In this document: piece after piece, positions 1-8,254 of the stretch
How the letters are laid out: every line of letters begins with the position of its first letter
Numbering within the stretch: position 1 is the first letter of the stretch
Assembly: GCA_016783105.1 (NCBI GenBank)
Contig: JADHXF010000010.1
Span: 1 to 33,878, forward strand
From: Dehalococcoidales bacterium
GTDB taxonomy: Bacteria > Chloroflexota > Dehalococcoidia > Dehalococcoidales > RBG-16-60-22
Reading direction: 5' to 3'
DNA length: 33,878 bases
The notes under the pieces: generated by a model
Database searches by the model: none
What the model was told of the DNA's origin: nothing
The model's input: the letters and a program-made list of their open reading frames with translations, nothing else
Translations under genes and position numbers: made by a program

Positions 1-2751
1 CATGAAGGAATTGGGGCCGCAGCTAAAGTTGGTGATGGCTAAGCCGTAGAGCTGCGGGTCTTCGACCGTCAGGGCACCGCCGGCGATGAATTTGCCCTCG
101 TAGTTCCAGTAGGGACGGTCCGAATACTTTTTGGGGGCGACGGATTCCAGCGGCAGAAAGTCGAGCGGTATCGGTACCACGCCAAGCTGGGCCAGCTTTT
201 CGGCGATTCCCAGATTGGCACCTGAGTCCTGCGACATGTAAGAACGCGAAAAAAGCACCACGCCGAGCTGGCCACTTTCGTGGAGCTTTCTGAGCGATTT
301 TTTACCCAGCGCCAGGCAATCGGCGGCGAACTTTCGCTGTGCATTAATACCAGCAAGGGCCGCTTCCTTGCCATTTTTGCGGCCGAAACCCAGTTTTACC
401 GCCACGGTGGTGAGGTTCTTTACCGTTTCGTCATCACCCTGGCTGAAATCGATAATCGGTGTCAGCAGGCGCTCGCCGAGGTTGAGCACGTGGCGCACGA
501 TGAAGGGCGCGGCCTGAACCAGCGGACAGGCATACTTCTGGTTCTCATCGCCTTCTTTATTGCCCAGGCGGATGAAGCTGGGGTAGAGAATATAGTCAAC
601 CTTGTCCTCGAGGGCGGCGATATGTCCGTGGAGCAATTTAAGCGGGAAGCAGCTGTCGCTATAGCTCAGTTCAGCGGCCTGCTCCATGATTTCACCGGTC
701 GTCTTTGTTGACATAACAACTCTGACGCCAATGGTGTTCAGGAAACCGATGAGCAGCGGCGCATAATCGTATGCCAGAAGGGCGCGTGGAATGCCCACGG
801 TGGGGCCGGAGCCAGTGCCTTCCTGGTAATCGCGGAAGAGCAATTTCTCACGCTCATCGAAAAAAGTTTTCTCACGGGCGTGGCTGATGGTGCTGTCATA
901 GCGGTCGCAGCGGCTGCCGTAGAACGTGGCTTTCTCGCCGGGCAGCTGCATGCGGGTGATGGTGCAGTTGTTATCGCATCCCTGGCAGATGAAAGTGGAG
1001 AGTTTGCACTCCCCATTCACCACCTGCTGAAATCCCTTGAACTTGGACTCCTGGCTGTTCACCGTTTCCCTGGCAAGCAGGGCGGCGCCGATGGCGCCAC
1101 TCACCTCGCGGTGCTCGGACACGGTCAGCGTTCTGCTCTCAAGCTGCTGGTGAAAGGCAGCCACCACCGCCTCGTTGTAAAAGACGGCACCGGTCAGGAT
1201 GACCTTATTGCCAAGTTTACGGTGGCCCACCACCTTGGAGAGGTAGTTCTTGGCGATGGAGTTGGCCAGGCTGGCGGTGATGACCTCAAAGGACACACCT
1301 TCCTGCTGGGCGGAGGCAACCGCCTGTCCCATGAAGGCGGCGCATCTTGTGCCCAGGTCAATGGTATATGGGGCGTTAAAAGACAGGTTGGCAAACTCTC
1401 CGTTGTGCACGGAGATATCGAGCATCTCCGCCAGCTCGTCAATGAAGCTTCCGGTACCGGCGGCGCAGGCCTTGTTCATCTGGTAGTCAACAACCACGCC
1501 GTTCCGCTTGATGACCAGCTTGGAGTCCTGGCCGCCAATCTCAATAATGTCAGCCTCCGGGTCTATCTCGGCGGCGGCTCTGGTCTGCGCCGTGATTTCA
1601 TTCTTGATGAGGTCGGCGCCGATGAAGCCGCCGACCAGGTACCTGCCGGAGCCGGTAACGCCCACACCGTCAATCCTGACGTTGGCCGCGCCATCAAGCA
1701 GTAAATTGCGGAAGACCTGCTTCACAGCATCAATCGGTCGGCCGGCGGTCATCAGGTAGTTTTTGGCGAGCAGCCTGGTACCTGACTCATCAAGAATCAC
1801 CGCCTTGGTGCTCGTCGAGCCGACATCTACACCAAGGTAGCCGGAGCAGGGTTCGGTTATCTTCAGGGCTAATCCGTTACCGGGAACGGCAACCTTTCCC
1901 AGTTTAGGCATCTCGAAATAGTCCTGGCGCGCGTCAGCTTCCGGGAGTAGGCATACCCTGGAACTTTTTGACTTGGCCAGTAAAGCGGTTCCCAGCGCTT
2001 CAACATGCCGGTAATTCTCTGGCACGATGACCCGTATCTCATGGCCGTTTCTGGCCGAGAGCGCCTCATTGAGTGCCCGGACAATGGCGCCGTTGGCCGC
2101 GACCCCGCCAACGAAATAAACCGGTTCCTCAAAGGTTCCCTTTTTGAGTGAAACAACCATCCGGGTGATGCTCTCGCACAGGGCATAGAGCATGGCTTCG
2201 ATAGAGACCCCTTTCTGCTGCAGGTGAATGAGGTCGCTTTTGGCAAAAACGCTGCACCGGGCGGCGATTCGCGGTGGATTGCCCTCGCACTTGAGGGCGA
2301 GGCGAGAGAAATCCTCAAGGCTTATGCCGAGGCGGTACGCCTGCTGCTCGAGGAATCGTCCCGTCCCAGCCGCACAGAGCGGGTTGGATACTACCTTCCA
2401 GGGTTTTTTCAGCCCGTCTTCCAGGACAATGACCAGGGAAGTCTGGCCGCCAATCTGTATTATGGTCTTCACTGCGGGGTATAAATTGAGCAGGCCGGAA
2501 GCGATTGTCAGTGAGCTGCTGTATTCCGCCCAGTTGAATTCTGCGGGAATGGCGTCGGAGCCGGAAATGCCAGCGCTGGCGATGTCTTCCAGTGGCACCA
2601 CCTCACCGAGTCTTGAAAGCAGCGCGTTGATGGCGGCTTTGGGGTTGGTGGTTATTTTTTCGGCATCAAGTCGGACGATTCCGTTACTGCTGTCAATCAG
2701 GCAGAGTTTGACGTTAACCGAGCCGACATCTATTCCCAGTGAATATTTCAT
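1..2751 (-). CDS. Tandem-domain 2-hydroxyacyl-CoA dehydratase activase-related protein (3' end outside window)
   Basis: The frame is open without a stop from ATG 2751 to base 1, giving 917 residues of a longer protein. There are two ASKHA/BcrAD-type ATPase domains in tandem. Domain 1 (about 1-265) has GIDVGS at 6-11, IGGQTS at 100-105, CAAGTG with Cys126, and RCSVF with Cys166. Domain 2 (about 304-560) has GVDVGSTSTK from 307, IGGQDS, CAAGTG with Cys429, and RCAAF with Cys470. From about 575 a Cys-rich segment (GCDNNC) leads into a DUF2229/HgdB-like part with SDSCFPLKLLHGH and, at the left edge, NFSCGPNSF. In single-domain activases (HgdC) the two cysteines hold one [4Fe-4S] cluster at a homodimer interface, and ATP hydrolysis drives one-electron transfer to a dehydratase. 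This protein matches the large YjiL-type relatives of that family, usually around 1,400 residues. Its substrate is unknown, and no separate dehydratase subunits are visible. Confidence 0.93.
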   Translation of the reverse strand, partial: MKYSLGIDVGSVNVKLCLIDSSNGIVRLDAEKITTNPKAAINALLSRLGEVVPLEDIASAGISGSDAIPAEFNWAEYSSSLTIASGLLNLYPAVKTIIQIGGQTSLVIVLEDGLKKPWKVVSNPLCAAGTGRFLEQQAYRLGISLEDFSRLALKCEGNPPRIAARCSVFAKSDLIHLQQKGVSIEAMLYALCESITRMVVSLKKGTFEEPVYFVGGVAANGAIVRALNEALSARNGHEIRVIVPENYRHVEALGTALLAKSKSSRVCLLPEADARQDYFEMPKLGKVAVPGNGLALKITEPCSGYLGVDVGSTSTKAVILDESGTRLLAKNYLMTAGRPIDAVKQVFRNLLLDGAANVRIDGVGVTGSGRYLVGGFIGADLIKNEITAQTRAAAEIDPEADIIEIGGQDSKLVIKRNGVVVDYQMNKACAAGTGSFIDELAEMLDISVHNGEFANLSFNAPYTIDLGTRCAAFMGQAVASAQQEGVSFEVITASLANSIAKNYLSKVVGHRKLGNKVILTGAVFYNEAVVAAFHQQLESRTLTVSEHREVSGAIGAALLARETVNSQESKFKGFQQVVNGECKLSTFICQGCDNNCTITRMQLPGEKATFYGSRCDRYDSTISHAREKTFFDEREKLLFRDYQEGTGSGPTVGIPRALLAYDYAPLLIGFLNTIGVRVVMSTKTTGEIMEQAAELSYSDSCFPLKLLHGHIAALEDKVDYILYPSFIRLGNKEGDENQKYACPLVQAAPFIVRHVLNLGERLLTPIIDFSQGDDETVKNLTTVAVKLGFGRKNGKEAALAGINAQRKFAADCLALGKKSLRKLHESGQLGVVLFSRSYMSQDSGANLGIAEKLAQLGVVPIPLDFLPLESVAPKKYSDRPYWNYEGKFIAGGALTVEDPQLYGLAITNFSCGPNSFM

Positions 2752-2802
2752 TTCGCAATAGAAAATTCTAGCAAAATTATACTGCCTTGTGAAGACGGCT
2801 GC

Positions 2803-3330
2803 CTAATATCCCAGCCAGCCCTTTCCCTTCAGGAGGCCTCGAACATAAGCGGCCTGGCCGGCGTGCTGGAGGTTATCGGCGAGGACGCTGATAAGCCGTA
2901 CCCCCACTGTGGGCAGCGGCTGGTACCACGGTTCGTCAAGTTCCCGGTCAAGGTCACCGGCCGAGAGCGAACGGATATAACGCTTGGTTCGTTCCAGCAC
3001 GGCACGGTGGTAATCCAGGAAGGTCCTGGCATCAGGCGACCTGAAGGCTGCCACCTGTTCCGGGCTGTGCCCAAAACCGATGTCTCCGGTGTCAGGAGGG
3101 CAGTTGAACTTGGCGTGCCATCCTTCGCTTACCCAGAGCTGCTCCTCTCCCATCAGGCCGGCAACATGGTCATCCTGCACCTGCGTCAGGTGCCAGGCAA
3201 GCCAGCCCATGCTGTTACAATCGGGCTTTGGCTGCTGGTTCATGTCCTCAGGCGTCATTCCCCGCAATGCTCCCTCAAGCACTTCCAGAATCCGGCCGTA
3301 GCCGTCAATGAGTAATGCCTGCCACTCCAT
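2803..3330 (-). CDS. DinB-family (DUF664-like) putative metal-dependent enzyme
   Basis: This 175-residue protein has the size and pattern of the DinB/YfiT four-helix-bundle family, in which three His bind a divalent metal. The visible ligands are His47 in AWHLTQ, His55 in DDHV and His156 in NLQHAGQ near the C-terminus. Family members include thiol-dependent transferases and maleylpyruvate isomerase relatives, but the reaction here cannot be assigned. ATG 3330 is preceded by GGAGA about 8 bases upstream. The gene lies 51 bases before the start of the big activase on the same strand and could be co-transcribed with it; a functional link is not evident. Confidence 0.85.
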   Translation of the reverse strand: MEWQALLIDGYGRILEVLEGALRGMTPEDMNQQPKPDCNSMGWLAWHLTQVQDDHVAGLMGEEQLWVSEGWHAKFNCPPDTGDIGFGHSPEQVAAFRSPDARTFLDYHRAVLERTKRYIRSLSAGDLDRELDEPWYQPLPTVGVRLISVLADNLQHAGQAAYVRGLLKGKGWLGY

Positions 3331-3389
3331 AGTAGTTTATCTCCAGATATATATTTTTTGATGCGAATTACCTGCCCAGTCCACAGGAA

Positions 3390-3869
3390 TCAATCCTTCA
3401 CCGGAATGTAGAGTTCACCTTTAAGTGGATAAATCACCTCAAGGAAAACGGTAATCGACTTCTGGCTTTCATCTTCCCCGGCAGTGTTGCGGAAGAGCAA
3501 ATTATAGGTATCGCTCTGGGCTTGACCTGCAGTGAAAGAGAAACGGGTCGCTTCGGCTGAGCGATATAACTGCGTCTTGCCGGTGATGCGGAAATCGATG
3601 GTATCGCCCTTTTCCAGATAGAAGAAGCCGTCCACTTTGTCGCCATCAGCAAGCTTGAGCAGTATGGCCACCTCTTGTCCAGTCTCCACCTTGAAACTTA
3701 TCTGTTTCATCTGCCATGCGGAGCCAAGCTCTACCGACTTCTCTATCTCGAGATTGGTCTGGGATGAAGACGTGGCTGACCCTTGAGTTAATTCGGATAT
3801 TTCGGCACAGCCAGCCAGGGGAAGGAGAAAGGTGAGAAAAATTATGGCGGTGATAATCTTTTGCCGCAT
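3390..3869 (-). CDS. Putative lipoprotein of unknown function
   Basis: The 159-residue product begins with a short positive segment, a hydrophobic stretch and a lipobox LAGC with Cys21, so it should be exported and lipid-anchored on the outer face of the membrane. After a Ser/Thr-rich linker (about 28-42) comes a beta-rich domain without cysteines that ends in a hydrophobic strand and PVKD. I do not recognise a family with certainty; the pattern recalls small GOLD-like beta-sandwich lipoproteins. ATG 3869 has GAGG about 9 bases upstream. It is divergent from the C45 hydrolase gene and 59 bases ahead of the DinB-like gene. Confidence 0.8.
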   Translation of the reverse strand: MRQKIITAIIFLTFLLPLAGCAEISELTQGSATSSSQTNLEIEKSVELGSAWQMKQISFKVETGQEVAILLKLADGDKVDGFFYLEKGDTIDFRITGKTQLYRSAEATRFSFTAGQAQSDTYNLLFRNTAGEDESQKSITVFLEVIYPLKGELYIPVKD

Positions 3870-3904
3870 CGTTGTAACCTCGCTCTTATAAGTCCTATCG
3901 TTTT

Positions 3905-3910
3905 ATTATA
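3905..3910 (-). promoter_or_regulatory. Candidate -10 box for the lipoprotein gene
   Basis: A perfect TATAAT occurs on the minus strand 36 bases upstream of ATG 3869. No good -35 box lies 16-18 bases further upstream, so the call rests on the -10 match and its position. Confidence 0.35.
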
Positions 3911-3952
3911 CATCGAATGGACGGCAAGAGAATAGCCTGTAAATGATTTTAC

Positions 3953-3982
3953 TTGACGGGTTGGCATGGATAAAATTAGACT
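3953..3982 (+). promoter_or_regulatory. Candidate sigma-70-type promoter for the C45 hydrolase
   Basis: TTGACG (3953-3958) and TAGACT (3977-3982) are separated by 18 bases, and lie 48 bases upstream of the start codon. The -35 box is one base from consensus and the -10 box two. Confidence 0.45.
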
Positions 3983-4030
3983 TATGGTATCGCGATGTCA
4001 TTTGAATTGCTGGCCATAAGGAGGCTTTAG

Positions 4031-5137
4031 ATGAAACCACAGGTGCCGGTCATTTCAGTAAAAGGAAAGCCCTTTGAACGGGGCAAACAGTACGGTTCTC
4101 AGGCGCAAGCCCTGATACGGAAAAATCTGGAGCTATATTTTGACCTGTGGGGCTCGTTGTGGGGGGCCAAGCGCCCTGAGGTGCTGAAGCACTGTTCCAG
4201 TCTGGTTCCGGTTATCGGTGAATACGATGCCGAGATACTGGAAGAGCTGCGGGGAATTGCCAAGGGGTCGGGACTGTCCATTGAGGAAATAGTGGCGCTG
4301 AACGCCCGGTATGAGATGGTGTTCGCGCAGAGTGCGGTGGCTGAGGCTGGTGGCGGCTGCACCTCGATAGCGGCCATGCCCGCAGTGACCAGGAACGGCC
4401 ACACCTTTCTGGGACAGAACTGGGATTACAAGGAAAGGTTCCAGGGGCTGAGCGTCATCCTTGAGGTGGAGCCGGAAGGCGGGCCCAATATTGTCATGCA
4501 CACTGAAGCTGGCACCATGGCCCACAAGGGTATGAACTCGGCGGGGTTAGGGATATGTCTCAATGCGCTGGTGTCTAGCCGTGATAAATTTGAGGCAACC
4601 ACGCCTTTCCTGATTGTGGGGCGCGCCATCCTTGCTGCCGATAGTTTCAGCCGGGCGGTGAAGGCTGTGCTGAACGCTAAAGTGACGGTATCTTTCAATT
4701 TTCTCATCGCTCACCGCGATGGCGAAGCGATAGACCTGGAGGTATCACCGATAGACGTCGGCTTTCTGCATCCCGATGACGGCATTCTCACCCACAGCAA
4801 TCACTTTATCGCGTTAAACAACCGCCCCGATATGATAGATGTCTTCAAGGCCACCGCTCCGGATACCCTGTTTCGCGCCGAGCGAGCACGACGCCTTATC
4901 GAGTTGGAGCGGGGTAAGATAGATGCCGGCAGCTTCCAGCGTGTGTTCCGCGACCATTTCAGCTATCCCAATTCCATCTGCCGGCATGTTGACACCAGAG
5001 AGGAGGAGCCCCGGCATCTGGCCACCCTTTCTTCGGCCATCATGGACCTGACGGCGCGCGCCTTTTACTTAACCGAAGGTACGCCATGCCAGAATGCCTA
5101 CTACAAGGTCGCGCCAAAATGCCTGTGGCAGGACTGA
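4031..5137 (+). CDS. C45-family autoproteolytic acyltransferase/hydrolase
   Basis: The 368-residue protein resembles the acyl-CoA:6-aminopenicillanate acyltransferase (peptidase C45) branch of the Ntn-hydrolases. These cut themselves in front of a Cys that becomes the N-terminal nucleophile. Here that is probably Cys110 in GGGCTS, preceded by the family's NARYE motif (91-95) and followed by GQNWDY (128-133). The N-terminal part would be the alpha chain and the remainder the beta chain. Family members cleave or transfer amide-linked acyl groups, and the natural substrate here is unknown. There is no signal peptide, so it is probably cytoplasmic. AAGGAGG ends 7 bases before ATG 4031, which fixes the start. 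Confidence 0.9.
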   Translation: MKPQVPVISVKGKPFERGKQYGSQAQALIRKNLELYFDLWGSLWGAKRPEVLKHCSSLVPVIGEYDAEILEELRGIAKGSGLSIEEIVALNARYEMVFAQSAVAEAGGGCTSIAAMPAVTRNGHTFLGQNWDYKERFQGLSVILEVEPEGGPNIVMHTEAGTMAHKGMNSAGLGICLNALVSSRDKFEATTPFLIVGRAILAADSFSRAVKAVLNAKVTVSFNFLIAHRDGEAIDLEVSPIDVGFLHPDDGILTHSNHFIALNNRPDMIDVFKATAPDTLFRAERARRLIELERGKIDAGSFQRVFRDHFSYPNSICRHVDTREEEPRHLATLSSAIMDLTARAFYLTEGTPCQNAYYKVAPKCLWQD

Positions 5138-5164
5138 GGCGTATCGGGTCAGGCGGACGTAGCG

Positions 5165-6652
5165 CTAAGCTTTTTCGACGAGCTGGCCGGCCTTGGCCTT
5201 GGCGATGAGCTCGTCTTCACGCTTTACGTCTTCCAGTGTCCTGGCTTTGACCTCGGGTGGCGGAGCTTCCAGCCCGTATTTCCACTTCAGGAAACGCAGC
5301 CCGGTGATGGGATAGATGGCTGCGATAAGCACGTCCCCGATGTCGGTGCTGATATCTTTGACCAGTTCCCGTGCTGCGTCCAGCTCTGGCTCGAGCATGT
5401 CCGCTGGCCGGCCGGTGATTGGCTCCTGGCCTTTCTTGTAGAACTTGAGGACCGTTTTCTGTACCTCGGGGTCTATCTTCGCCGGGGGTTTGCCGTAGAG
5501 ACCGAAGCAGTAATCCATCACCTGTGTTGAGACCAGCTTGTATCGGCCGGCAAGCACGTTCTGTACCGCCTGCACGCCGACTATCTGGCTGGTAGGGGTG
5601 ACCAGCGGCGGGTAGCCAAGTTCTTTTCTTACCTTGGGCACTTCCCGGTAAACGTCACCAAGCCGGTCTATGGCATTCGACTGCCTGAGCTGGGACACCA
5701 GGTTGGAAATCATGCCGCCGGGAGTCTGGTGCACGAGGACGTTGGTGTCAACTACGGAAACACGTGTGGTGTCCAGGAAGTCGCGATACTTCGGCGCGAT
5801 AGATTCAAGATAATCGCCAATCTTGAGCATCTGCGCCAGGTCCAGACCGGGGTCGCGTGGCGTTCCCCGCAGGGCAGCGATGATTGGTTCCACCGCCGGG
5901 TGTGAGGTGCGCAGGGCGAAAGGTGCCACGCAGGTGTCAATCATGTCCACGCCAGCTTCCGCTGCCTTGTACATGGACATTGAAGCCATGCCGCTGGTAT
6001 AGTGCGTGTGCAGGTGAATGGGCACCTTGACCGTTTTCTTCAGGGCGGAAACGAGCGTGTAAGCGTCATCAGGGGCGATAAGCCCGGCCATGTCCTTGAT
6101 ACATATGCTGTCGGTACCCATGTTCTCCAGGATGCGGGCTTTTTCCAGGTAATAATCAAGGGTAAACACCGGGCCGCCCATTTTGGGCTCGGTGAGGGAA
6201 TAACAGATGGAAAGCTGGGCATGTTTGCCGCATTTCTTCACCGCTTTGCAGGAGGTCTCCAGGTTGCGCTCATCGTTGAGGGCGTCGAAGATGCGGAAGA
6301 TGTCAATGCCACAGTCCGCGGCGTGCTTGACGAAGGCCTCCACCACGTCATCGGCGTAGTTACGATAACCAACCAGGTTCTGGCCGCGGAGAAGCATTTG
6401 CAGGGGGGTATCAGGCATTAACTTCTTCAGGGCACGTGGTCTCTCCCAGGGGTCTTCATTCAAGAAGCGGCAGGCCACATCAAAAGTGGCGCCACCCCAG
6501 ACCTCCATGGAGTAAAATCCGGCTTTGTTCATCTCTTCCGCAATTGGCAGCATATCCTCGGTCCGCATGCGGGTGGCATAGTTGGACTGATGCCCATCGC
6601 GCAAAGTCAAATCGGTGATTTTCAGAGGGTTCTTGTCCTGGGTACCATTCAT
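5165..6652 (-). CDS. Pyruvate/oxaloacetate-type carboxyltransferase subunit (PycB/OadA/5S family), no biotinyl domain
   Basis: This 495-residue protein is the DRE-TIM carboxyltransferase part of biotin enzymes that move CO2 between biotin and a 2-oxoacid. It has TDLTLRDGHQS at 13-23, the CIKDMAG motif whose Lys186 is normally carboxylated, and HLHTH at 213-217, which supplies metal ligands. The length matches PycB without its carrier or the transcarboxylase 5S subunit. It ends in a Lys/Glu-rich helix, with no AMKM biotin-attachment motif. No biotin carboxylase, carrier protein or membrane decarboxylase lies in the window, so its partners must be elsewhere. It could work in pyruvate carboxylation, oxaloacetate decarboxylation or transcarboxylation. 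ATG 6652 has AAGGAGGA upstream. Confidence 0.92.
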   Translation of the reverse strand: MNGTQDKNPLKITDLTLRDGHQSNYATRMRTEDMLPIAEEMNKAGFYSMEVWGGATFDVACRFLNEDPWERPRALKKLMPDTPLQMLLRGQNLVGYRNYADDVVEAFVKHAADCGIDIFRIFDALNDERNLETSCKAVKKCGKHAQLSICYSLTEPKMGGPVFTLDYYLEKARILENMGTDSICIKDMAGLIAPDDAYTLVSALKKTVKVPIHLHTHYTSGMASMSMYKAAEAGVDMIDTCVAPFALRTSHPAVEPIIAALRGTPRDPGLDLAQMLKIGDYLESIAPKYRDFLDTTRVSVVDTNVLVHQTPGGMISNLVSQLRQSNAIDRLGDVYREVPKVRKELGYPPLVTPTSQIVGVQAVQNVLAGRYKLVSTQVMDYCFGLYGKPPAKIDPEVQKTVLKFYKKGQEPITGRPADMLEPELDAARELVKDISTDIGDVLIAAIYPITGLRFLKWKYGLEAPPPEVKARTLEDVKREDELIAKAKAGQLVEKA

Positions 6653-6840
6653 TATGTTCGGTCCTCCTTAAGCAAGCCGTACCATTCTTAATTTCTCACC
6701 TATTTTACAACGTTAGTCTATGGTTGGCAAAAAGTACGGTCGGGTATACGTGTGAATGTCATTTTACAAACGCGACGGCTATAACGTAGAATGCCTGATG
6801 GACGTGATGTGGGGCCTGTTCCACTGAGGAGGCTTTTCTG

Positions 6841-8121
6841 ATACCTGCTGACCAGCACAGACCGGACTCTACGACCACCAGGCGACCATTGTTTTACGGC
6901 TGGGTTATCGTAGGTGCCTGTTTTGTTATCATGGCGATGCACACTGGACTGATGTACAGCTTCGGTGTCTTTTTCAAGCATCTGATTGCCGACTTTGGCT
7001 GGAGTCGCGGCGCCACCTCAGGGGTTCATTCGCTGTTTATGGTTGTCCATGGCGCCCTTGCCATCGCTACGGGGTGGCTGGCGGACAGGTTCGGCCCCGC
7101 GCGGGTAATGGCTGCCTGTGCTTTCATCGGTGGACTGGGGCTGGTGCTGACCAGCCAGGTCAATTTTTTGTGGCAGCTTTACCTGACCTATGGCATTATC
7201 TTTGGCGTGGGAGAAAGCGCTGGTTTTACCGTCACTACATCAACTACCGCCCGCTGGTTTATCAAGCGCCGTGGACTGGCTCTGGGCATTGTCGCCAGTG
7301 GTGCCGGTATCGGCACGATGATTATGGCGCCGGCGGCTGAGCGCCTCATTGCCGCCTTCGGCTGGTCAACAGCATATCTGGTTCTGGCCGTAGCGGCCTG
7401 GGCGGTTATGATTCCGGGCGCGCTTTTACTGCGGCGTGACCCTGCCGAGAAAGGGCTTCGACCTTATGGTTCGGATGAGCCTGTAATAGGAGTGGCTAGC
7501 GTAGGACGGAGAGAAGGGAAAGCTGCCGAAACAGGAATCGCTCTGAGGGCGGCGGCACTGTATAAACCGCTGTGGATGCTCTTTGCCATCTTTTTTACGT
7601 TCAACGTGTGTCTCCAGATGGTAATGGTTCACCTGGTGAATTACGCTACTGATATTGGCATTGCCTCGCTGTTTGCGGCCACTTTCATCAGCATTATTGG
7701 CATTGGCAGTTTTATCGGCCGGCTGCTCATGGGTACCGCCTCCGACCGCATTGGTGCCAATAACGCCTTGCTGATCTGCTGCATTATAATGATGGTTACT
7801 CTTATCTTTCTCATCTTTGCCCGGGAGATGTGGATGTTTTACCTGTTCGCCATTATCTTTGGCTTTGCCTATGGTGGGGAAGTGCCGCAGATGCCGGTCC
7901 TGGTCGGGCGTTTTTTCGGGATGCGTGCGGTAGCTGCCCTGGTCGGGGTGACCGTTTTCGGTGCCACCATTGGAGGCGCCCTGGGTGCCTGGATGGGTGG
8001 TCAGATCTTTGACGTGACCCAGAGTTACCAGCTTGCCTTCACCATCGCCGCAGTTACCAGTTTTGTTTCGATAGTGCTGACGCTGATGCTGAAAAAGCTC
8101 AAAGCAGTTACCCTGAAGTGA
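6841..8121 (+). CDS. MFS transporter, monocarboxylate/oxalate-formate antiporter type
   Basis: A twelve-helix major facilitator protein whose N-terminus (FYGWVIVG, then FGWSRG in the loop after helix 1 and DRFGP after helix 2) is typical of the MCT/oxalate-formate antiporter group, so an organic acid is the likely substrate. The first ordinary start codon is TTG 6889, giving 410 residues. However, GAGGAGG (6826-6832) lies 8 bases before ATA 6841, and translation from there adds a 16-residue tail ending in RRP. The same RRPLF-YGWVIVG sequence occurs in the related carrier at 27205. I therefore place the start at 6841; CTG 6838 and TTG 6889 are alternatives. Inner-membrane location. Confidence 0.88.
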   Translation: MPADQHRPDSTTTRRPLFYGWVIVGACFVIMAMHTGLMYSFGVFFKHLIADFGWSRGATSGVHSLFMVVHGALAIATGWLADRFGPARVMAACAFIGGLGLVLTSQVNFLWQLYLTYGIIFGVGESAGFTVTTSTTARWFIKRRGLALGIVASGAGIGTMIMAPAAERLIAAFGWSTAYLVLAVAAWAVMIPGALLLRRDPAEKGLRPYGSDEPVIGVASVGRREGKAAETGIALRAAALYKPLWMLFAIFFTFNVCLQMVMVHLVNYATDIGIASLFAATFISIIGIGSFIGRLLMGTASDRIGANNALLICCIIMMVTLIFLIFAREMWMFYLFAIIFGFAYGGEVPQMPVLVGRFFGMRAVAALVGVTVFGATIGGALGAWMGGQIFDVTQSYQLAFTIAAVTSFVSIVLTLMLKKLKAVTLK

Positions 8122-8149
8122 CCATTACAGCTAACATATAGATATTTTC

Positions 8150-8178
8150 TTGTCATTCTGGCCAGAAAAGATTATAAT
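8150..8178 (+). promoter_or_regulatory. Strong promoter with a 12-bp palindrome in its spacer
   Basis: TTGTCA (8150-8155) and a perfect TATAAT (8173-8178) are separated by exactly 17 bases. The spacer contains the perfect palindrome TTCTGGCCAGAA (8156-8167), directly abutting the -35 box, which is a position expected for a repressor site. It would drive the second MFS gene with a leader of about 70 bases. Confidence 0.75.
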
Positions 8179-8211
8179 TCTGTTCTGGTTGCGGTCATCG
8201 GAGAGTTAGCT

Positions 8212-8237
8212 GCGACTTATGTTGAGTAACGAGTCGC
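8212..8237 (+). other. Hairpin in the leader of the second MFS gene
   Basis: GCGACT (8212-8217) and AGTCGC (8232-8237) form a 6-bp stem with a 14-base loop, ending 4 bases before the Shine-Dalgarno region at 8242. It could influence ribosome access; no known riboswitch is recognised. Confidence 0.35.
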
Positions 8238-8254
8238 CTTGAAAGGATACGGTT

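Noticed and set aside
880..1704. Long plus-strand open frame (274 codons) and others at 280-711 and 2228-2761
   Set aside because: They lie wholly antisense to the activase gene, whose minus-strand frame is intact and rich in recognised motifs; their translations show no family pattern.
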